Of a stretch of 6,524 nucleotides of DNA, positions 1 through 4,981 are shown in pieces; the first letter of the stretch is position 1; every line of letters starts with the position of its first letter. The notes under the pieces were generated by a model. The model did no database searches, was not told the origin of the DNA, and saw only the letters and a program-made list of their open reading frames with translations. The DNA is taken from contig JAGLQP010000112.1 in assembly GCA_023136785.1 (NCBI GenBank), positions 1-6,524 of the forward strand. The letters are read 5' to 3'. The stretch is from Spirochaetales bacterium. Its GTDB lineage: Bacteria > Spirochaetota > Spirochaetia > SZUA-6 > DRHE01. A program made the position numbers and the translations under genes.

Positions 1-449
1 TGGATGAATGCCAGACCGTCTCCGCTCAGTCGCTGCAGGATAAACCCCTCTCCGCCGAAGAATCCCGCGCCCAACCGCTTGGTGAAGGCTACGGAGATGT
101 CGATGCCGTAGGCTGAGCAGAGGTAGGCGTCCCTCTGACAGAGCATCGGTCCGGTTTCGTGAAGGGCTATGGGCAGGATCTTGCCGGGATACGGAGCGGA
201 GAACGCGAGCTTCCGTTTTCCCTTTGTCTCGTTGTAGAAGGTGGTGATGAAGAAGGACTCTCCCACGAGCACCCGCTTCAGACCCTTCATGAAGCCGCCT
301 CCCGTGCCTGTATTCACCCGAATGCCCTCTTCGAGAAACATCATGGCCCCGGCCTCGGCCTGAACGGCCTCCCGGGGGTCGAGGGTGATGATCACCGCCT
401 GCATATCGTCTCCCACCAGCTGATAATCGACCTGATGTGCTTCCGACAT
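1..449 (-). CDS. AIM24 / TIGR00266 family protein, N-terminal 149 codons (C-terminus off the left edge)
   Basis: I read this frame on the reverse strand from ATG at 449. It stays open to the window edge and gives 149 residues plus two bases. The start is fixed by a strong AGGAGG five bases upstream (455-460). The protein begins MSEAHQVDYQLVGDDMQAV. It carries the marks of the AIM24 family (Pfam AIM24, TIGR00266): AEAGAMMFLEEG near residues 31-42, a glycine-rich GTGGGF followed by a basic KGLKR (48-59), VGESFF (62-67), QRDAYLCSAYGI (105-116) and GAGFFGGEGFILQRLSG (127-143). Family members are about 220-260 residues long, so roughly 70-110 residues should lie beyond the edge. They fold as a beta-sandwich related to the phage/tryptophan-RNA-binding-attenuator-like scaffold. 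The yeast namesake is a mitochondrial protein, and the bacterial role is unknown. No signal peptide or membrane segment is visible, so it is probably cytoplasmic. The gene is transcribed away from the GyrI-like gene. The family call is secure; the function is not. Confidence 0.9.
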   Translation of the reverse strand, partial: MSEAHQVDYQLVGDDMQAVIITLDPREAVQAEAGAMMFLEEGIRVNTGTGGGFMKGLKRVLVGESFFITTFYNETKGKRKLAFSAPYPGKILPIALHETGPMLCQRDAYLCSAYGIDISVAFTKRLGAGFFGGEGFILQRLSGDGLAFI

Positions 450-454
450 ATTTT

Positions 455-460
455 CCTCCT
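455..460 (-). promoter_or_regulatory. Ribosome binding site of the AIM24-family gene
   Basis: Reverse strand AGGAGG, a perfect Shine-Dalgarno core, sits five bases before the ATG at 449. It settles the start of the left-edge gene. Confidence 0.85.
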
Positions 461-491
461 CTATTCTACTTTAGCCGGTTCTTTATCGGTT

Positions 492-554
492 TTCCATAGT
501 AGGTCGGTATTCCATGCAGAGCAGACCAGGTTCGATGGCCGTACTACTATGGAA
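492..554. repeat. Interrupted inverted repeat in the divergent intergenic region (possible operator or leader hairpin)
   Basis: The left arm at 492-507 is TTCCATAGTAG-GT-CGG. The reverse complement of 539-554 reads TTCCATAGTAG-TA-CGG, so 14 of 16 positions pair. The arms are 31 bases apart. CCAT (512-515) and ATGG (535-538) can extend the inner pairing after a TATT bulge. Each arm contains TACTAT reading outward toward its own gene (496-501 on the minus strand, 545-550 on the plus strand). These are possible but weak -10 boxes (4 of 6 matches to TATAAT), and neither has a good -35. The repeat lies exactly between the two divergent genes. A shared operator for a dimeric regulator, a pair of mirror-image promoters, or a hairpin in a leader RNA would all fit. 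The pairing is visible; the role is inferred. Confidence 0.55.
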
Positions 555-587
555 GAAAATAGAGTTTACAGTGTATTCTATCCGAGA

Positions 588-593
588 GGGAGG
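588..593 (+). promoter_or_regulatory. Ribosome binding site of the GyrI-like gene
   Basis: GGGAGG ends five bases before the ATG at 599. It supports this start over the alternative ATG at 514 in another frame, which has no such site. Confidence 0.8.
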
Positions 594-598
594 CACCA

Positions 599-1216
599 AT
601 GCAAAAGATCGACTTCAAGAAGAGACTCAAGCAGCTGTACAGCGCACCGGCCAAGGTACCTGTCATCGTGGAGGTGCCGCCGATGAACTTCATCATGATC
701 GACGGTGCCGGGGATCCCAACACTTCGCTTGAGTTTCAACAAGCCGTAGAGGCTCTGTTCTCCACGTCCTATACCCTCAAATTCATGATCAAGAAGGGTC
801 CGCCGGCCATCGACTACGGGGTGCTGCCCCTGGAGGGGATCTGGTGGGCCGACGATATGGCCAGCTTTACCGTCGGCGACAAGTCATCCTGGAAGTGGAC
901 CTTGATGATCATGCAGCCGGAGTACGTTACTCCGGAGCTCTTTGAACAGGCCCTGGAGCAGGTGGGAAAGAAGAAAGAACTGCCGGCTCTCGATCAACTG
1001 CGTTTCGAGTCATTCCACGAGGGCTTAAGCGCCCAGGTGCTTCACGTCGGACCCTTTTCCGAAGAAGGTCCGACCATCGAGCGACTTCACCGTTTCATCC
1101 ACGACAACGGGTACAGCAGAAGCGGCAAGCACAGAGAGATCTATCTCAGTGATCTGCGGCGGGCGGCGCCGGAGAAATTGAAGACGATCATTCGTCAACC
1201 CATAGCTAAAGCCTAA
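599..1216 (+). CDS. GyrI-like small-molecule-binding domain protein (Lin2189-type, 205 aa)
   Basis: This stand-alone protein of 205 residues has no DNA-binding domain and no signal peptide, so it should be a soluble cytoplasmic protein. The GyrI-like family (SHS2/SOUL-like fold) is recognised from several stretches: PPMNFIMIDGAGDPN (27-41), PLEGIWWADD (77-86, with the paired tryptophans 82-83), WKWTLMIMQPEYVT (98-111), LHVGPFSEEGPTIERLH (148-164) and KHREIYLSDLRRAAPEKL (177-194). The closing HREIYLSD...APEKLKT...RQP block is the most characteristic part. Relatives include ligand-sensing domains of MerR/AraC regulators. Some stand-alone members are reported to hydrolyse cyclopropanoid DNA-alkylating compounds, which would be a self-protection role. 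Whether this copy binds or hydrolyses anything is inference. The start is supported by GGGAGG at 588-593. The 3' end overlaps the convergent DUF72 gene by 11 bp. The gene stands alone on its strand. A contribution from the inverted repeat at 492-554 to its regulation is possible. Confidence 0.88.
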   Translation: MQKIDFKKRLKQLYSAPAKVPVIVEVPPMNFIMIDGAGDPNTSLEFQQAVEALFSTSYTLKFMIKKGPPAIDYGVLPLEGIWWADDMASFTVGDKSSWKWTLMIMQPEYVTPELFEQALEQVGKKKELPALDQLRFESFHEGLSAQVLHVGPFSEEGPTIERLHRFIHDNGYSRSGKHREIYLSDLRRAAPEKLKTIIRQPIAKA

Positions 1217-1988
1217 GCATCCCCTGGAGCTCCCGGGCGTTCTGAATCGCCTGACCCCTGCTGTGGTTGTTGAAAATGACCAGCAGAAGCTGGGCTTTGG
1301 CCAGCATCCGCTCGATCATCGGCAGCCACCCGGACAGCTCCTCGGAGCTGTACAGATAGTCATAGCGGCTGACGTTGTCCCCGCTCCACCAGTTGGCCTC
1401 GTTCCGCCCGTGAAAGCGCACATATGCCAGATCGGAGCTGACTACTTCCGTGGGCTTCGGCAGCTTGGGAAGCCGGGGTTCATCCACGTTGACCATAGCG
1501 GCGCCCATCTCCTGCAGCCCTTTGTACACCGATTCCTTCTGCCACTCGGCGCCCCGGAACTCGACCGCCTTGGGCAGATCGGCAAAGGCGTCGCAGAGTC
1601 TCTGCAGATGCTTCCGGCACTCGGGGGTGTAGTGAAAGCTGTAGGGAAACTGAAACAGGACTGCGGTCAGGCGGCCCGCCTCCACCAAAGGCCGGATACC
1701 ATCTTTGTAGAGCTCGACCTCCTTCGGGAAATACTCGTCGACCTTGTGGGTCAGGCTCTGATGAGCCTTGATGGCGAAGCGAAACCCATCTGGGGTTTTT
1801 TCGATCATCCGCTCCAGGGTTGATGCGCTGGGCTGGGCGTAGTAGGAGAAGTTGAGCTCCACTACGGGAAACTCGGAGGCGTAGAACCCCAGGAAATCCC
1901 TCTTTTGCATACCCTGCGGATAGAAGGGCCCAATCCAGTCCTCGTAGGAGTAGCCGCTGGTACCGATCAGGATCCGCTTCTTGTCCAT
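1206..1988 (-). CDS. DUF72 domain protein (YecE-like)
   Basis: The product has 260 residues from ATG 1988, or 265 from ATG 2003. Numbered from 2003, the DUF72 hallmarks are GTSGYSYEDW (14-23), VELNFSYY (48-55), FAIKAHQ (76-82), LFQFPYSFH (116-124), VEFR (147-150), AYVRFHGRN (193-201) and NNHSRGQAIQNA (245-256). The whole domain is present at normal family length. DUF72 proteins form a TIM-barrel with a conserved polar pocket built from these motifs. No reaction has been established, and E. coli YecE is the usual reference member. No signal peptide is present, so it is cytoplasmic. I prefer the 1988 start for two reasons. A perfect TATAAT at 2009-2014 would place transcription start near 2002, leaving ATG 2003 outside the message. 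ATG 1988 also has AGGGAG at 1992-1997, although its three-base spacing is short. The gene is divergent from the TPR gene and convergent with the GyrI-like gene. Confidence 0.92.
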   Translation of the reverse strand: MDKKRILIGTSGYSYEDWIGPFYPQGMQKRDFLGFYASEFPVVELNFSYYAQPSASTLERMIEKTPDGFRFAIKAHQSLTHKVDEYFPKEVELYKDGIRPLVEAGRLTAVLFQFPYSFHYTPECRKHLQRLCDAFADLPKAVEFRGAEWQKESVYKGLQEMGAAMVNVDEPRLPKLPKPTEVVSSDLAYVRFHGRNEANWWSGDNVSRYDYLYSSEELSGWLPMIERMLAKAQLLLVIFNNHSRGQAIQNARELQGMLRL

Positions 1989-1991
1989 GAG

Positions 1992-1997
1992 CTCCCT
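1992..1997 (-). promoter_or_regulatory. Candidate ribosome binding site deciding the DUF72 start
   Basis: Reverse-strand AGGGAG lies three bases before ATG 1988. The upstream ATG at 2003 has only an AT-rich TATAAT stretch and no purine-rich site before it. The short spacing lowers confidence. Confidence 0.5.
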
Positions 1998-2008
1998 GTC
2001 CATGGGTC

Positions 2009-2014
2009 ATTATA
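2009..2014 (-). promoter_or_regulatory. Probable -10 box of the DUF72 promoter
   Basis: The reverse strand reads TATAAT exactly, preceded by TT. I see no convincing -35 at 16-18 bp spacing (about 2031-2038). Transcription would start near 2002, only about 14 bases before ATG 1988. Confidence 0.5.
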
Positions 2015-2036
2015 AACCGAACCGCGGAATCCGCCA

Positions 2037-2065
2037 TTGAATTCTTACCTTTTTCGCAATACCTT
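2037..2065 (+). promoter_or_regulatory. Weak candidate promoter of the TPR/barrel operon
   Basis: TTGAAT (2037-2042) is followed after 17 bp by TACCTT (2060-2065). The -35 matches 4 of 6 consensus bases and the -10 only 3 of 6. A start near 2072 would leave almost no leader before ATG 2075. The true promoter could instead lie further upstream, over the DUF72 5' end. Confidence 0.25.
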
Positions 2066-2074
2066 TAAAGCTGT

Positions 2075-4981
2075 ATGAAGAAAGTCCTGTTGATTCTTTG
2101 GGTTCTGTTGTTTGCTGTCCTGAGTCCAGCCTTTTCCGCCACAGAGGCGGAGCTCTTCTCCGAGGCGGAGAGCTACTACCGGGCTGGTAACTTCCTTCTG
2201 GCCCTGGACACCTACGCCGAGTTTGTCCAGACCTATCCCCTGTCCGACCGGGTTGCCGATACCCAGTACCGGCGGGGTGTCAGCCTGTTCCGCTTGGGGC
2301 GTTTTCGGGAGGCCCTCACCGTATTTGAGGAGATCGAGCGGCGCTATCGCAGCACCCGTTTCTTCGATTACATCTACTTTTGGCGGGGCGTGGCTTATTT
2401 CCGATTGGAGAGCTACCCACAAGCCCGGCAAGCCCTCGGTGTTTTTCTGGAAGCCGTAGAAGATCGGGAGCTGACGCCCCAGGCCTACCTGTACAAGGCT
2501 CATGCGGAAATCGCCCTTCAGGATTTCCGCGACGCTTCTGTGGATCTCAAAGCCCTTGTCGACGGGTATCCCGCCTCAGAATCCGCTCAGTACGGACTGG
2601 TCCTGCTGATGTACTCCTATCTCCAGCAGGGGCGCTATCAGGAGATCGAGGAGCTGGCCGGAACCTCCAGGGGGGATGTACTTTCGGAGCAGAGGAAGGA
2701 TCTGTTCGATTTGTATACCGCGGAAGCTCTCTGGAATGATAATCGGGCCGAAGAAGCGGGGGAGTTTTTCGATCGGTTGAGATCGGCGGAAGAACAGGTA
2801 GCCTCGGTTGCCTATCGACGTCTGTTCATGGCCGCAGCCCAAAGGGGTGAACTGTCCCGCATGGAGGCTCTGGTGCGTCAGGCGGAGAGCCAGTTCGCCG
2901 GAACCCCCGAAGTGCTGGAGGATCTCTGGGTTCAGGTGGGAGTGGAGAGCTACCAGCAGGGCAAGTTCGATCTATCCGCATACTTCCTGAACAAGGTTTG
3001 GAGCCTGCCGAAGAAGGAGGAGATTCGGGAAACCGTTCCCCTCTACCTGGCGGAGCTTTCGATACAGGATAAAAATCTGAACCGGGCCGCCGCGGTGCTG
3101 GAGGAGTATGTGGCGGCGAATCCCGATACCGCCGACCTGACTCTGCTCAAATTGGCGGATGTGAGGCTGCTGCAGGGTGATTATTCCACGGCTGAACAGA
3201 TCTATTCCAAATACCTGGAGGATCACCCCGATTCCGCCAGCTTCGAGGAGGTGCTCTACCTGTTGGCCTACTCGCAATTTCGTCAGGGGGATCTCGTTTC
3301 TGCGTTGGCCCTGGCCGAAGATCAGCTGCAGAGTGTGACCGATCCATCTCTGCGTGAACTGCGCGCGGATTGGTACAAGCTCGCCGTGGTCCTGCACCGC
3401 CGCCGGGGTGAACCGGCAGAGGCGGTTGTCCGCCTTCGGGAGTACATCGATCTATATCCGGAGGACCTCAAAGCCCGGATCGATCTGCTCAAGCTGCTCT
3501 TCGCCCTCGAGGATTACTCAGGCGTTGTCAGCGAGACCAACCGAATGCGCCGGGAGTTTCCGGACCTCGCCGAGGACAACCCGTACGTCCACCTGCTGTC
3601 CAACTATCTACGGGGATTGTCGGAGATCAGCCGCAAGCGGTATGCGAGCGCCCTCGAGGCGTTGAACAAGGTGAGCAAGGAAGGGACGGATCGGGAGAAC
3701 TTAAGCGTGATCTGGCCCTATACGCTGTACTACCAGGGTTGGGCCCACTACCGCAGCGGTGAGTATGAAGCGGCCCGGAACAGAATGACCGTTCTGCTGG
3801 AGACTGAACCCTCCCATCCTCTGTTTCCTGAAAGCTTGTTTCTGGCCGGATGGGCCTCCTTCAGTCTGGCTGATTATCGCTCTTCCTCCCAGTACTTCGC
3901 CCGGCTGGCCAAGATGAATACCGCTGAGTCGGACAAGTCGGCCTTTCTGCAGGCTCGGAGCCTGATGAACCTGCGTGATCTGGATACGGCGGCGGTCCTA
4001 CTCAAGACCCACTACACCACCAGACCGAATTCTTCTTTTGCCGATGATGCCCTGTTTGAGTACGCCGGCATTCAAGCGGAGCTGGGCAAATCCGCCGAGG
4101 CGGCGGACGCCTATGCCAGGCTGGCCAACAGCTATCCACAGAGTCCGCTGGCGGAGGAATCCCTTTACAAGCGGGGGGAGGTCTACAGCGCCGGTGGGCG
4201 CTACCAGCAGGCCAAAGACGCCTTCTACGAGTATCGGACCCGCTTTCCCAGAGGCAGGCTGGTCGATGCCGCCCTCTACTGGGGAGGGTTGGCCTCCTAC
4301 GAGCTTGGCGAACGCTTCGGCGCGGTCCTGCATTGGGAGCGCCTGCTGGACAACTATCCCTTGAGCCCTTTCCGCCCCGATGCTCTGCGACGAACCGCGG
4401 AGGTCTATGCCGATCGGGGGGATCAAAAAAAGGCGATGGAGTTGTATACGCTCCTGATCGAGGAGTATCCAGAGGAAGCGGCGGTGTACAATACCGCCCA
4501 GAAGATCGACGAGCTCCGCTACCTGCTCCAGGGATTGAGCGACAGGGAGGCCGTGCTTTCCAGCATCATCGGGGCCGAGGGCGGGGCCAGGACGGCCAAG
4601 GGCCGGGAAGCGATGATCGAGCTGTCCCGGCTGTATATCTACGAGGGCTCCAGGCGCATGGGTCTGGCCCTGGAGATGTTGCAGAAGGTGGTGGACCGGG
4701 GAGAGCCGGTCACCGCTGCTCAGGCTCAGTTTCTGATCGGCGAGTATTACTATAGAAAGTCCGAGCCCGTCCAGGCGGCCAGAGAGTTTCTGCAGGCCGG
4801 ATATCTCAACCCCGATGATCCGGATCAATTGGCCGCTTCGATCTATCGAGCAGCGGAGATGATGTATCTGGCCGGGAATATGACGGATGTCCGCGAGCTG
4901 GTGGGCAGACTGGAGCAGCACTTTGCCGGTTCCCAGTGGACCGAGGAGGCAAAAAAACTGCTCGAAGGGGGACGTCGCTGA
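2075..4981 (+). CDS. Secreted periplasmic TPR-repeat protein, 968 aa
   Basis: Residues 1-22 are a clear Sec signal peptide: two lysines, a long hydrophobic core and SPAFSA before TEAEL. There is no lipobox and no cysteine anywhere, so this is a soluble exported protein rather than a lipoprotein. Nearly all the remainder is TPR-like helical hairpins, about 20 by eye. The clearest units are near residues 26-54, 61-95, 323-350, 355-386, 549-577, 655-688, 692-726, 731-762 and 767-799, with the usual G-Y/F, A and P(20-32) pattern (for example AGNFLLALDTYAEFVQTYP). Further units follow at about 843-875, 881-910 and 919-950. The expected form is a long superhelix for protein-protein contacts in the periplasm. 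The ATG is fixed by an in-frame TAA at 2066-2068, yet it has only a weak Shine-Dalgarno (AAAG, 2067-2070). Its stop overlaps the next start as TGATG, which implies translational coupling and a shared role with the barrel protein. Roles of this general type include polysaccharide export and Tol/TonB-associated scaffolds. I do not recognise a named gene. Confidence 0.9.
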   Translation: MKKVLLILWVLLFAVLSPAFSATEAELFSEAESYYRAGNFLLALDTYAEFVQTYPLSDRVADTQYRRGVSLFRLGRFREALTVFEEIERRYRSTRFFDYIYFWRGVAYFRLESYPQARQALGVFLEAVEDRELTPQAYLYKAHAEIALQDFRDASVDLKALVDGYPASESAQYGLVLLMYSYLQQGRYQEIEELAGTSRGDVLSEQRKDLFDLYTAEALWNDNRAEEAGEFFDRLRSAEEQVASVAYRRLFMAAAQRGELSRMEALVRQAESQFAGTPEVLEDLWVQVGVESYQQGKFDLSAYFLNKVWSLPKKEEIRETVPLYLAELSIQDKNLNRAAAVLEEYVAANPDTADLTLLKLADVRLLQGDYSTAEQIYSKYLEDHPDSASFEEVLYLLAYSQFRQGDLVSALALAEDQLQSVTDPSLRELRADWYKLAVVLHRRRGEPAEAVVRLREYIDLYPEDLKARIDLLKLLFALEDYSGVVSETNRMRREFPDLAEDNPYVHLLSNYLRGLSEISRKRYASALEALNKVSKEGTDRENLSVIWPYTLYYQGWAHYRSGEYEAARNRMTVLLETEPSHPLFPESLFLAGWASFSLADYRSSSQYFARLAKMNTAESDKSAFLQARSLMNLRDLDTAAVLLKTHYTTRPNSSFADDALFEYAGIQAELGKSAEAADAYARLANSYPQSPLAEESLYKRGEVYSAGGRYQQAKDAFYEYRTRFPRGRLVDAALYWGGLASYELGERFGAVLHWERLLDNYPLSPFRPDALRRTAEVYADRGDQKKAMELYTLLIEEYPEEAAVYNTAQKIDELRYLLQGLSDREAVLSSIIGAEGGARTAKGREAMIELSRLYIYEGSRRMGLALEMLQKVVDRGEPVTAAQAQFLIGEYYYRKSEPVQAAREFLQAGYLNPDDPDQLAASIYRAAEMMYLAGNMTDVRELVGRLEQHFAGSQWTEEAKKLLEGGRR
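4965..4972 (+). promoter_or_regulatory. Ribosome binding site of the barrel gene, inside the TPR gene
   Basis: AAGGGGGA lies within the last codons of the TPR gene, eight bases before ATG 4981. It allows independent initiation as well as re-initiation at the TGATG overlap. Confidence 0.7.

Noticed and set aside
565..579. TTTACA (565-570) and TATTCT (574-579) as promoter boxes for the GyrI-like gene
   Set aside because: They are only three bases apart and cannot be a -35/-10 pair. TATTCT has no acceptable -35 at 551-556, and TTTACA would need its -10 on the ribosome site.
159..686. Open frame of 175 codons on the plus strand across the AIM24 gene, the intergenic region and the GyrI-like 5' end
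   Set aside because: It is antisense to clear AIM24-family sequence, then out of frame with the GyrI-like gene, and it crosses the inverted repeat. The product is low-complexity Arg/Ser-rich at its end.
1046..1074. Perfect 8-bp inverted repeat GTCGGACC / GGTCCGAC with a 13-base loop inside the GyrI-like gene
   Set aside because: It encodes the conserved HVGPFSEEGPT stretch, so the two GGNCC-like segments are largely explained by the repeated Gly-Pro codons. No T-run follows, so it is not an intrinsic terminator.
1263..1823. Open frame of 186 codons on the plus strand, antisense to the DUF72 gene
   Set aside because: The opposite strand carries every DUF72 motif. This frame mirrors its codons and has no ribosome binding site or family signature.
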